Positions 17,142 to 24,948 are shown, numbered from the stretch's first letter. The stretch: 37,370 bases of DNA from Candidatus Fermentibacter sp. (GCA_030373045.1 JAUCPW010000012.1:1-37370); one strand, 5' to 3'. Notes: generated by a model from the sequence alone, not told the origin. Translations and numbers: made by a program.

Positions 17142-18406
17142 GCGCGCCCCGGCGCAAGGCCCCCGGCATCGATCCGTCGAAGTCCGCGGCGGCCCATCTT
17201 GAGGCGCTGAGCGTCCGGATCGGCAGCAGGCTCGTGGGAACTCCGGACAACCGTGCGGCGACGGACTATGTGGCCTCTGTCATGGAGGCCACGGGCCTGG
17301 CCGTGGAGCGCCCCTCCTTCCGATGCCTCGGCTGGGATGCCGGGGAGGCGGTTCTCGAGGCCGGCGGCATCAGGCTGGAGCTGAAGCCCGGCCCATACTC
17401 CCTGCCGTTCGAAGGCGAGAGGCGGCTCGTCGCCGCCTCGTCGACGGCGGAGCTCGAGGCCTGCGACTGCTCCGGCTGCATCCTGCTCCTGCACGGCTCG
17501 ATCGCATCGGAGCCGATCGCCCCCAGGAACTACGTCTTCTACAACCCGGAGGAGCACCAGGCCCTCCATCGCCTGCTCGACACGAAGAAACCCGCGGCCA
17601 TCGTAGCCGCCACCGGGATATGCCCGACGACGGCAGGCGCCGAGTACCCGTTCCCTCTGTTCGACGACGGCGACTTCGACATCCCCTCGGCCTGCATGAA
17701 GGACGTCGAGGGTGAGGGGTTCGCGGGTCTCGCAGGCGCTTCCGTCAAGCTCCGGATCGTGTCGGGACGGCGCGGGGAGGAGGGCTGCAACGTGATCGGG
17801 CACCTTCCGGGCACCGATCCCGGCCGGCGGATCGTCCTGACAGCACACGTGGACACCAGGCCCGGGACGCCCGGTGCCCTCGACGACGCCTCAGGCGTGG
17901 CCACGATCCTCGCAGCGGCCGAACTGCAGACCGCGGCTCATCCCGGCGGCGTCCGCCCCGGCCCGACCCTCGAGGTGGCCGTCCTGAACGGCGAGGACTA
18001 CTACGCCGCCACCGGGGAGATCGAGTACATGAAGGCGAACGAGGGAAGATGGGGCGGGATAGCCCTGGTGATGAACGTTGACGGGGCCGGATACAGAGAG
18101 GGTTCGACCGCCTGGTCCCTCTACGGATGCCACAGCCGTCTGCGGAGGTCGCTCCGCACCGCCCTGGGGAGGTTCCCCGGCATCGTCGCGGGCGAGCGGT
18201 GGCCCCAGGGAGACCACTCGATGTTCGCCATGCAGGGCGTTCCCGCAGCAGCCTTCACATCGGACCGCATGGCGGAGCTGTGGTCTCAGGTCGCCCATAC
18301 CGAGCGCGACACCGCCGACCTGGTCGATCCGGGCAGGCTCGGAGAGCTGGCCGGGGCCCTGTCCGCAATCACCGGCCTGAGGAGCCTCCATCAGGACCGC
18401 GTCTGA
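17138..18406 (+). CDS. Cytoplasmic M28-type zinc peptidase
   Basis: A 422-residue enzyme with no signal peptide, starting at GTG 17138. The metal site is readable: His237 (TAHVDT), the Asp pair 249/250 (ALDDASG), Glu286 (NGEDYY), Asp315 (NVDGAG) and His387 (AHTERDT). The usual Glu-Glu pair is Glu286-Asp287 here, so one ligand is a shorter acid. Residues 90-215 hold an inserted protease-associated-like region, as in several M28 subfamilies. It probably trims peptides or deacylates a small peptide-like substrate in the cytoplasm, unlike the two exported M28 enzymes in this window. It is coupled to the PadR gene. Confidence 0.87.
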   Translation: MSAPRRKAPGIDPSKSAAAHLEALSVRIGSRLVGTPDNRAATDYVASVMEATGLAVERPSFRCLGWDAGEAVLEAGGIRLELKPGPYSLPFEGERRLVAASSTAELEACDCSGCILLLHGSIASEPIAPRNYVFYNPEEHQALHRLLDTKKPAAIVAATGICPTTAGAEYPFPLFDDGDFDIPSACMKDVEGEGFAGLAGASVKLRIVSGRRGEEGCNVIGHLPGTDPGRRIVLTAHVDTRPGTPGALDDASGVATILAAAELQTAAHPGGVRPGPTLEVAVLNGEDYYAATGEIEYMKANEGRWGGIALVMNVDGAGYREGSTAWSLYGCHSRLRRSLRTALGRFPGIVAGERWPQGDHSMFAMQGVPAAAFTSDRMAELWSQVAHTERDTADLVDPGRLGELAGALSAITGLRSLHQDRV

Positions 18407-18611
18407 CGTTCGGTCCCGACCCGGTTGAACCAGCCCGGGGGACTTCGTCTCAGTCGGGGATCCGGGCGCCGTCCTTCGGAGTGGTTCTCGGCAAGCTCGA
18501 AGCGCGGGAATCCTGCACCGATCAGGAGACGGCATGCAGATCGGCCCGGAAGCGCGTCCATGAAAGGGACGGCTCCCGGGCCGTTGTTCGCGGGGTGATC
18601 GCCCGGGGCGG

Positions 18612-19082
18612 CTACTCGGGCTTCACCGTCCTGACATCGTTCGGATCGAGTGCGACGCCCTCGAGGTCGGCCGAGGCGTGGATCTGATAGGTCGACTTCT
18701 CGTTGCTCGTGATCGAAGCCACCTTGCCGATGGCGCCCAGCACGCCGCCCTTCTCGGCCAGAGCCTGAGTGCTCGAGAGCTTAAGGGAGAACGGCAGCTT
18801 GAACTCGATCTCCCTGCGCTCGTCGGCGGCCAGGTCGAAGGGCTGATCGAGGCAGAGCTCGCCGAGCTTGTACTCCTTCGTCGTCCTGTTCTCTCCCGTG
18901 CCCGTCGTGTAGTGCTCGGTCATCTTGAAAGTGATGGACTTCACCTTCTGGGCGCTCTTGCCGGTGAGGACGACCTTGCCGGCGAACTCCGAGGCATTCC
19001 TGGAGAAAGTCTGGGGAATATCCAGCTCGAGTGAAGCCGTGCCGATTCCGAGGCCCTGCTTGATCTTCCCGAAGAACGACAT
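18612..19082 (-). CDS. Spo0M / arrestin-like protein
   Basis: A 156-residue cytosolic protein. MSFFGKIKQGLGIGTASLELDIP is the usual N-terminus of the Spo0M (SpoOM) family, followed by an arrestin-type beta sandwich (GKVVLTGKSAQKVKSITFKM, EIEFKLPFSL, STYQIHASADLEGV). It is shorter than full-length Spo0M (about 250 residues) and corresponds to its N-terminal arrestin domain. GGGAGGG precedes ATG 19082; ATG 19085 is the alternative. Known members are scaffold-like regulators; its partner here is unknown. The 205 bases between its end and 18406 look empty. Confidence 0.82.
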   Translation of the reverse strand: MSFFGKIKQGLGIGTASLELDIPQTFSRNASEFAGKVVLTGKSAQKVKSITFKMTEHYTTGTGENRTTKEYKLGELCLDQPFDLAADERREIEFKLPFSLKLSSTQALAEKGGVLGAIGKVASITSNEKSTYQIHASADLEGVALDPNDVRTVKPE

Positions 19083-19097
19083 CATCCCTCCCATCGG

Positions 19098-19175
19098 TTT
19101 GCATGATTCCCATGCATGCCCGGGGAAGATAACCGACGACCGCCGCAAGCCCAACCCGTGGGTTGCATCATGCAA
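19098..19175. promoter_or_regulatory. Palindromes in a divergent promoter region
   Basis: The gap between the divergently read Spo0M-like gene and the small membrane protein holds TTGCATCATGCAA (19163-19175), a perfect palindrome with one central base, and a related half, TTTGCATGATT, near 19099-19108. CAACCC-GT-GGGTTG lies at 19152-19165. A shared operator for both genes is plausible but not shown. Confidence 0.3.
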
Positions 19176-19260
19176 TGCAGGCGTTTGTGCCGGGTTCCGG
19201 AGGGTGCATATTCGGCAGGGCCGGGCTGGATCCGGCGCATTTCCGGGATGGAGGGATCAG

Positions 19261-19482
19261 ATGCCCTGGGTCTTCTTCGGGATAATGTGTCTCTACGGAC
19301 TCCTCTCGATCCTGTTCGCCTTCGTCCGGCCGCCCGCCGGCCTCGACCACTTCTTCAAGGTCCCCGCGATCTTCACCTTCCTGCCCGACCACCTCGTGAT
19401 GCCGGTGGGAAGGATCTTCGTGGGGCTTCTGTGCATAGGGGTCATGATATTCCTCTACATCAAGCTCGCCCCGACGATGTAG
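19261..19482 (+). CDS. Small two-helix membrane protein
   Basis: A 73-residue protein: a first hydrophobic segment (WVFFGIMCLYGLLSILFAFV), a short amphipathic loop with FKVPAIFTFLPDH, then a second segment (VGRIFVGLLCIGVMIFLYI) and a short tail. GGAGGG lies about 10 bases before ATG 19261. No family is recognised. It is read away from the Spo0M-like gene, and a hairpin array begins 5 bases after its stop. Confidence 0.65.
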   Translation: MPWVFFGIMCLYGLLSILFAFVRPPAGLDHFFKVPAIFTFLPDHLVMPVGRIFVGLLCIGVMIFLYIKLAPTM

Positions 19483-19486
19483 ACCC

Positions 19487-19657
19487 CTCATATCCTCGAT
19501 TTCGCGGACGAAATCGAGGATATGAGAAGGAAGCGCAGCATGGTTCGCGGAGCGAACCTGCGAGAGCGATCCGGCCTGATTCTGGTGGCACGCGCACTCG
19601 CGGTTTTCGATGAAAGCCGCTGAAGCGCTACCCGTCGATTTCGCCTTGCGAAATCGA
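19487..19657. repeat. Array A: four perfect short-loop hairpins
   Basis: Four hairpins occur in 171 bases. H1: 18-bp stem, arms 19487-19504 and 19509-19526, loop CGGA. H2: GGTTCGC/GCGAACC, 19542-19558, loop GGA. H3: GCGGTTTTC/GAAAGCCGC, 19600-19620, loop GAT, one G-T pair. H4: TCGATTTCGC/GCGAAATCGA, 19635-19657, loop CTT. The outer two share the TCGATTTCG core. The layout, two like palindromes flanking a short spacer, recalls BIME/REP units or hairpin ends used by Y1 transposases. No transposase is nearby. Similar in kind to the array at 21974-22192. Confidence 0.7.
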
Positions 19658-19675
19658 GGAGAAGGCGAGTCCGGA

Positions 19676-20632
19676 TTGACGGTCGACTGGGCCGAGGAGA
19701 AGCGCAGGAAGGTCGTCATCGAGGACCAGAGGCGCTTCCTCTGGATGGACGACACTGTCGGGATGCACGCCCGATGGCTCGGGCTGAGGCCCGGCATGTC
19801 AGTCCTCGACGTCGGTTGCGGACAGGGATTCATCGGCAGCACCTGGTGGCCCTTCTTCGGTGAAGGAGGGAGCTACACGGGGGTCGACAGCTGCGCCGGG
19901 CTTCTCGAGAAGGCGGTAGGGCTGAGCCCCGGATGGGCGCTCGGAGGCTCCGCCCGGTTCGTCAGGGGCGATGCCTGCTCCCTCCCCTTCCCGGACGGAT
20001 CGTTCGACTGGACGGCATGCCAGACCCTCCTGATGCATGCTGCCGACCCCGGCCGCATCCTCGCCGAGATGGTCCGCGTCACGAGGCCGGGCGGCGTCGT
20101 TTCGTGCAACGAGCCGGACAACCTGGCCGGCATGAGGTCACAGGGCGTCTGCTCCGCGTCCGGAACCACCCTGGAGGAGGATCTCCTCACCGCCAGAGTG
20201 CTGCATTGCTGGGCCGAGGGCAGGCGGAAGCTGGGTCTCGGGGACTGGTCGATCGGGCCCAAGGTGCCGATGATGATGCAGAAGCTCGGTCTCGCAGGCA
20301 TCGACATCAGGGCCGACGACAGGGTGCCCTTCGTCCAGCCGCCCTACGGGACGCCGGAGATGGAGTTCGGCCTCGGGAAGATCCGTGAGAGGATCGCGGA
20401 CATCGAAACCGGCCGGACGGCCGACAGGAACCACGATCCGATGCGGGCGGATTTCAGGGAGTGCTTCTTCGCCGGAGGTGGCACGAGGTACACCTGGCGG
20501 AAGTACGTCGAGCTCTGCAGGGTGAGGGACGAGGCGTTCGCGAGTGCAGCCGGCCGTCAGCTGACGGACGGGAGCTTCTTCCAGTGTGCCGCCTGCTGCA
20601 GCTTCTTCAGCATCAGGGGCTTCAGGCAGTGA
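19676..20632 (+). CDS. SAM-dependent class I methyltransferase
   Basis: A Rossmann-fold methyltransferase of about 318 residues from TTG 19676. Motif I is VLDVGCGQG (about residues 43-51), followed by the acidic SYTGVDSC strand, FVRGDACSLPFPDGSFD (motif II, methyltransferase 11 type) and VTRPGGVV (motif III). The C-terminus is longer than a minimal methyltransferase and ends in FFQCAACCSFFSIRG, with clustered cysteines. An in-frame ATG at 19610 would add 22 residues, but it lies within hairpin array A (in the loop of H3), so I prefer the TTG after GGAGAAGGCGAG. The substrate is unknown. Confidence 0.83.
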   Translation: MTVDWAEEKRRKVVIEDQRRFLWMDDTVGMHARWLGLRPGMSVLDVGCGQGFIGSTWWPFFGEGGSYTGVDSCAGLLEKAVGLSPGWALGGSARFVRGDACSLPFPDGSFDWTACQTLLMHAADPGRILAEMVRVTRPGGVVSCNEPDNLAGMRSQGVCSASGTTLEEDLLTARVLHCWAEGRRKLGLGDWSIGPKVPMMMQKLGLAGIDIRADDRVPFVQPPYGTPEMEFGLGKIRERIADIETGRTADRNHDPMRADFRECFFAGGGTRYTWRKYVELCRVRDEAFASAAGRQLTDGSFFQCAACCSFFSIRGFRQ

Positions 20633-20712
20633 CACCGGACCGGAACCGGTGCATGCTAGTTCATGGAGCGGGGGATCCGAAGGAGTAGAGGCATTTCGGG
20701 AGGAGGTGCGTG

Positions 20713-21924
20713 TTGAGGATCGTGGCGACAGTGTTCCTGCTCGCTGCACTGGCCTACGGGGCATTGCCCCAGTTCGCCGCCCCGTTCAAGATCCAGGCGA
20801 ACGGCAGCGATCTGACGGTTTCGCTCATTTCCGATCCCTTCATGGTCGACTGGGACGGTGACGGGCTCAACGACCTGATAGTCGGGCAGTTCACCGAGGG
20901 CAAGATCCGGTTCTATCCCAACTCCGGCACTAACGAGTCGCCGGTCTTCACCGCGTACGCATATCTGCAGGCCGACGGGGTGGACATCACCACGACCTAT
21001 GGTTGATGCACGGGCTGCACGAATCCACAGGTCGTGGATTGGAACAACGATGGCATCCTGGACATCATCTTCGGCGAGCGCGAAGGCCATATAAACATCT
21101 ACACCGGCAACGGCGACGGAACCCTCCATTTCGTCGCGCACCTGTTCGACGACGCATCCTCCGAGATCATGACCAACTACAACTCCTCGCCCTACCTCGT
21201 GGACTGGGACGAGGACGGCAAGCTCGACCTGCTCCTGACCGGCCACCTCACGGAAACCACGAACGGCGGCATAGTGAGGGTCTACCCCTGCTCGGGCGAC
21301 GACCCCGATTCCCCCGTGTTCGACGCGGACTACATCGATTACACAGACTTCTACAATCTCTGGCGCACGACCTCGCAGCCCTTCGACCTCGACGGTGACG
21401 GCGACAAGGACCTCGTCCTCGGATACGAGATGGGCGACGTGTTCTTCGCCGAGAACACCGGCACGGACGAAGCCCCGCAGTTCACGGGCTATGTCCCCCT
21501 CCAGTGCGCTTCGGGTGCGATGAACGTCTACACAACCTTCCCCGGAGGCGGGAGAGCGCGCGAGAATGTGTTCGACTACAACTCCGACGGGGTTCCCGAC
21601 ATCCTGTCGGGTTGCAGCAACGGCTGGATCTACGTGTTCCTGGGCAGTCTCACAGGGATCGGCGGGGACGAACCCGAAGCCGGCCTCTCGATCGGCATTC
21701 TGGAAACGCCTTCGGCGGGGGTATTCCCCTACGAGCTGACCTCGCCCGGAGGAAGCGATGCGGATATCAGGGTGCTCGATCTCAGCGGACGCACCGTGAT
21801 CCTCCTGGAGGGCGCCGCTGCCGGCCAGGGCACCCTCGATCTCTCGGGCTGCCCGTCGGGTGCCTACCTGGTCACCGCGGAAACTGACGGCGGGATCGCG
21901 ACCGCGAGGCTCGTGAAGCTCTAG
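20713..21924 (+). CDS. Secreted FG-GAP repeat protein with one in-frame UGA (codon 98)
   Basis: Read through the UGA at 21004-21006, one frame gives a 403-residue protein. It begins with a signal peptide (VATVFLLAALAYGA) after AGGAGGT; GTG 20710 and TTG 20713 are alternative starts, the latter better spaced. DxDGDG calcium loops start near residues 46, 109, 164, 225 and 288, about 60 residues apart, so the UGA lies inside a repeat and not between domains. Around it the protein reads DITTTYG-UGA-CTGCTNPQVVDW. The end (LDLSGRTVILLEG ... PSGAYLVTAE) is a type IX-like sorting module. Without readthrough only a 97-residue stub would form. Cys100-area residues next to the UGA make selenocysteine plausible; a nonsense mutation or base error is not excluded. 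Confidence 0.7.
21022..21040 (+). promoter_or_regulatory. SECIS-like hairpin downstream of in-frame UGA
   Basis: AATCCAC (21022-21028) pairs perfectly with GTGGATT (21034-21040) around the 5-base loop AGGTC. The loop begins 22 bases after the UGA and has G as its second base. Bacterial selenocysteine insertion elements are hairpins within a few tens of bases of the UGA with a G early in a short loop; the E. coli fdhF loop, as I recall it, is AGGUCU. The match could be chance, since CAG-GTC is an ordinary codon pair. Confidence 0.4.
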
Positions 21925-21945
21925 CAGGCTCAGATCTCTCTTCTC

Positions 21946-21970
21946 GAGGGGGCCGGTCTCCGGCCCCCTT
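21946..21970 (+). terminator. Strong GC hairpin terminator
   Basis: GGGGGCCGG (21948-21956) pairs with CCGGCCCCC (21960-21968) around loop TCT, extended by an A-T pair. It lies 23 bases after the stop of the FG-GAP gene and is followed only by TTCTC, not a T-run. It is the best terminator candidate in this part of the window and sits just before array B. Confidence 0.6.
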
Positions 21971-21973
21971 CTC

Positions 21974-22192
21974 GCTCATTTCCGAGTCATCGGAAATGAG
22001 CAGGTCCGGCAGCGGCCTGCCACCAGGCGATCAACCGGCATGGCAAGCCGCGAGAGGACCGGAGCGTACTTACTGCGGGCTCTTCCGAGAGCCGGCAGTG
22101 TGCGCACGCAATGGCTGGAGTCATGGTCTCTCGCATGTTTGCTCTGCAAACATGCTGGCGACGCCTTCATTTCCGCTCAGCGGAAATGAAGG
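21974..22192. repeat. Array B: four short-loop hairpins
   Basis: H5: 12-bp stem, 21974-22001, loop GTCA, core CATTTCCGA. H6: GGCTCT/AGAGCC, 22078-22093, loop TCCG. H7: GCATGTTTGC/GCAAACATGC, 22133-22155, loop TCT. H8: 13-bp stem, 22164-22192, loop TCA, core CATTTCCGC. The outer pair H5 and H8 are near copies, like the outer pair of array A, and both arrays share a GCATGG ... GCGAGAG spacer segment. This fills most of the 305 bases between 21924 and 22230; no gene is seen in it. Possible non-autonomous hairpin-ended element. Confidence 0.7.
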
Positions 22193-22194
22193 GT

Positions 22195-22229
22195 TTGACA
22201 ACTCGACAGTAAGCTGTCATGTTACTGTC
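22195..22229 (+). promoter_or_regulatory. Promoter with operator dyad, apparently leaderless
   Basis: TTGACA (22195-22200) is a perfect -35 box; CATGTT (22218-22223) lies 17 bases on. Transcription would begin close to 22230, which is the ATG of the regulator, explaining the lack of a ribosome site. GACAGTAA (22205-22212) and TTACTGTC (22222-22229) form a perfect 8-bp dyad with a 9-base centre between the boxes and over the -10, the place expected for a MerR-type operator. Confidence 0.6.
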
Positions 22230-22646
22230 ATGAAAGACGGAACAGGTTCGGAAAGATTCTCTATAGCAGAGCTTGCAGCGCTTGCAGGAGTCAGCAGGCG
22301 CACTGTCAGGTTCTATGTCCAGACCAGGCTGATACCCCCTCCCCATGGCGCCGGCAGGGGCAGCTACTATACCCGCAACCATCTCGAGGCCATCCTCCAC
22401 GAAAGAGCCAGACAGGCCGGCCCTGCCCATCCCCGGGTACCGGCCGGCCCCGTGTCCGCCGGAGGGGCTTTCCACTCCGAAACCGTGACGATCATCCGGC
22501 TTGCCGGGGGGTACTCCCTGCTCGTCGGAAACGGTCAGGCCGCACCTTCCTCGAGCGTACTGGAAAGGCTTTCCGAAACATTGAACGATCCCGGTGGCTC
22601 GGCCTCCGGTAAAAGGAGAGAGGGCGGCGATGAAGAAGAAGGATAG
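22230..22646 (+). CDS. MerR-like helix-turn-helix regulator
   Basis: A 138-residue protein. FSIAELAALAGVSRRTVRFYVQTRLIPPP (given here in family terms: HTH plus wing start) is the MerR HTH, followed by GRGSYYTRNHLEAI. The long coiled-coil of classic MerR proteins is missing; instead a Pro/Ala-rich linker leads to a short beta segment (SETVTIIRLAGGYSLLVG) and a charged tail. It has no Shine-Dalgarno sequence and probably starts a leaderless mRNA. It overlaps the VIT/VWA gene by 17 bases. Regulators of this shape next to VIT/VWA proteins suggest a dedicated pair in which the regulator controls the operon. Confidence 0.82.
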   Translation: MKDGTGSERFSIAELAALAGVSRRTVRFYVQTRLIPPPHGAGRGSYYTRNHLEAILHERARQAGPAHPRVPAGPVSAGGAFHSETVTIIRLAGGYSLLVGNGQAAPSSSVLERLSETLNDPGGSASGKRREGGDEEEG

Positions 22647-24939
22647 AGCGGCACCCGAGGGCCGGGACTGCGGGATGGTGACTTCCGGGGGAGTGGCCGT
22701 GCCCCTGAAGGGTGTGGCCATGGACGTCAGGGTCCGTGGCGCTGCGGTGCTCACCACGGTTTCCCAGCGGTTCCGGAACGACGAGGAATCGCCCATAGAA
22801 GCTCTCTACAGCTTCCCCCTGGAGGAGAACAGCTCGGTATGCGGCTTCGAGGTCGAGATCGGGAGCCGCAGGATCAGGGGCAGGGTGGAGGAGCGCGAGA
22901 AGGCCTTCGAGAAGTACGACGAGGCTATGCAGAAGGGCGATTCGGCCTTCCTCCTCGACCAGAACAGGCCCGACATCTTCTCCGTGTCGGTCGGCCGGCT
23001 CCTCCCCGGCGAGGAGGCCGTGGTCCGCATCAGCCACGCGGGGCGGACGGAGAGGTTCGACAGAGGCCTCCGCCTCCGTGTCCCCACGACGATCTCTCCC
23101 CGCTACATCCCTCCCGAGAAGGCCGTGGAGATGGACCCGGCGGAGCTGGACGCCATACTGCCCCCTGCCGTGATCGGGGGCGTGCCCTACGGTCTCTCGA
23201 TGTCGGTGGACATAGAGGCCGGGTCCGCCATAAGCACGATCTCGTGCCCTTCGTATCCCATCACCGTCTCGATTCACGGCAGGAATGCCCAGGTGGGCCT
23301 GGCCGTGCGCGAACCGCAGCTCGATCAGGACTTCGTGCTCGACATCGAGCTCGCCGAACCGGGCAGGGCGGGCGTGACGGCATGCCGCGACGGCTCGTCC
23401 GTCGCGATGATGCTCAGGTTCAGGCCCGTCCTCGCGGAATCCGCGAAGGAGCCCAGGGATGTCGTGTTCATCGTCGACAGGTCCGGCTCGATGGCCGGCG
23501 AGAGCTTCGAGGAGGCCAGGGCCGCCCTGCTGCTCTGCCTCAAGTCGCTCGAGGAGGGTGACAGGTTCAACGTGGTCGGCTTCGGCTCCACCATGGACAT
23601 GATGTTCACAGCACCCGTCGCCTATGACCAGAAGAATCTCGATGTCACGACGGCGATAGCCGGGAAATGGATTGCCAACCTCGGCGGAACCGAGATCCTC
23701 GCACCGATGAAGGCCGTGCTCGAGAAGGCCGGGAGGGGCAGGAAACTCAATGTGCTGCTGCTGACCGACGGCGAGGTGGGCAACGAGCGGGAAGTCATCG
23801 AACTGGCCGGGAAACACAGGAAGAACGCCCGCATCTTCTCGTTCGGCATCGGGCGCGGGGCCAGCGGAACGCTCGTGAGGGGAGTCGCGAAGGCATCCGG
23901 CGGAATGGCCGAGTTCATCTTCCCCGGGGAGCGGATAGAGCCCAAGGTGATGCGCCAGATGGCCAGACTCTCGGCCCCGTATGCCTCCGATACGAAGCTC
24001 GACTGGGGCGGGCTCTCGCCGTCCGTCGCGGTTCCCGCGGAACTGCCCGCGTTCTGCACGGGCGACGAGATAGACATCCTTTGCAGGGTGCCGGCCGTGA
24101 AGGACGCCCTGGTGCGGATCATGGCAGCCGATGGTTCGGTGATCGCGGAATGCACGGTCGATGGTTCTATGCCTGTCTCGGATGATCGCACGATCACGCT
24201 GCTGCTGGCGCGAGACCTGATCGCGTCCATCGAACAGGGGGCGGCTTCCGGGGGATCTGAGCAGTCGGCGAGGAGACGGAAGGGCGACGAGGCCCGGATC
24301 CTCTCCACAGCTCTCGAATATGGCCTGGTCTCCTCGCAGACCAGCTACGTGGCCGTCGAGGAGCGGGAGGGCGACGATAAGGACGGCACGGTGAACCTAA
24401 GGCGCGTCCCGGTGGCTCTCACCAGAGGCTATGGCGGGATCCAGGCCTGTCTCCCGTGCGGGGCGCCCCAGGTTGCTGTTTCGATGGCATTCGCTCCCTT
24501 CAGGGGGATGAAGAAGGCCGGCCGTTCCCTCATCGGCTCCCTCTCGAAACCTTCAGCGGTGGAAGTCGATTCGGAAGAATATCACTTCGCCGGTGAAGGT
24601 GCGTCAGGATCAGGGCCGGCGGCAGCGGACCGCTTCATGCAGCTCGTCGGCCTGCAGCTCGCGAACGGATCCTGGAGGCTCGGGAAGGAACTCTCGGCAC
24701 TGGTGGAGGTCGAGGGCTTCGATGCCCTGAAGGCTGAGGTCCCGGAACGACTGAGGAAGGACGAAGTCCTGGCGACGCTGGTCGCGCTGTTCCTTCTCCG
24801 CAGGGATTTTGCCGACAGATCCGACGAATGGGCCCTGATCGCGGAGAAGGCTCTGAAGTGGCTGGCGGGCCATGGTGTTCCCAGGCCGCCGGATCCTTCG
24901 TCCGGCACCGAGCTGGCCGGCTGGCTGAAATCCCTCTAG
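22630..24939 (+). CDS. VIT + von Willebrand A domain protein
   Basis: A 769-residue protein. Residues about 15-145 form a VIT (inter-alpha-trypsin-inhibitor-type) domain, including EALYSFPLEENSSVCGFEVEI. A VWA domain follows with an intact MIDAS: DRSGS (Asp283, Ser285, Ser287), Thr354 and Asp380 (LLTDGE). The region after residue 560 is unrecognised and helical near the end (DEVLATLVALFLLRRDF). No signal peptide or membrane segment is clear, so it is probably cytoplasmic, unlike the animal relatives. It should bind a protein ligand through a divalent metal. ATG 22630 follows AAAAGGAGAG. It is translationally linked to the regulator. Confidence 0.9.
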   Translation: MKKKDRAAPEGRDCGMVTSGGVAVPLKGVAMDVRVRGAAVLTTVSQRFRNDEESPIEALYSFPLEENSSVCGFEVEIGSRRIRGRVEEREKAFEKYDEAMQKGDSAFLLDQNRPDIFSVSVGRLLPGEEAVVRISHAGRTERFDRGLRLRVPTTISPRYIPPEKAVEMDPAELDAILPPAVIGGVPYGLSMSVDIEAGSAISTISCPSYPITVSIHGRNAQVGLAVREPQLDQDFVLDIELAEPGRAGVTACRDGSSVAMMLRFRPVLAESAKEPRDVVFIVDRSGSMAGESFEEARAALLLCLKSLEEGDRFNVVGFGSTMDMMFTAPVAYDQKNLDVTTAIAGKWIANLGGTEILAPMKAVLEKAGRGRKLNVLLLTDGEVGNEREVIELAGKHRKNARIFSFGIGRGASGTLVRGVAKASGGMAEFIFPGERIEPKVMRQMARLSAPYASDTKLDWGGLSPSVAVPAELPAFCTGDEIDILCRVPAVKDALVRIMAADGSVIAECTVDGSMPVSDDRTITLLLARDLIASIEQGAASGGSEQSARRRKGDEARILSTALEYGLVSSQTSYVAVEEREGDDKDGTVNLRRVPVALTRGYGGIQACLPCGAPQVAVSMAFAPFRGMKKAGRSLIGSLSKPSAVEVDSEEYHFAGEGASGSGPAAADRFMQLVGLQLANGSWRLGKELSALVEVEGFDALKAEVPERLRKDEVLATLVALFLLRRDFADRSDEWALIAEKALKWLAGHGVPRPPDPSSGTELAGWLKSL

Positions 24940-24948
24940 CTCGCAGAA

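Noticed and set aside
18098-18115. tRNA T-arm-like GGTTCGACC
   Set aside because: It lies inside the coding sequence of the M28 peptidase and no other tRNA arms can be built around it.
6413-21924. A changed genetic code with UGA read as Trp or Gly throughout
   Set aside because: UGA ends many genes at natural points, including stop/start overlaps at 5769-5772, 6745-6748 and 17138-17141, and Trp is coded by TGG throughout. Only two frames need UGA to be read.
21034-21924. Independent gene starting at GTG 21034 after the UGA
   Set aside because: It has no ribosome site and no signal peptide, begins inside a repeat, and the GTG is part of the hairpin stem.
19487-22192. CRISPR array from the repeated palindromes
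   Set aside because: The repeats differ in sequence and spacing, spacers are not of constant length, and there are no cas genes.
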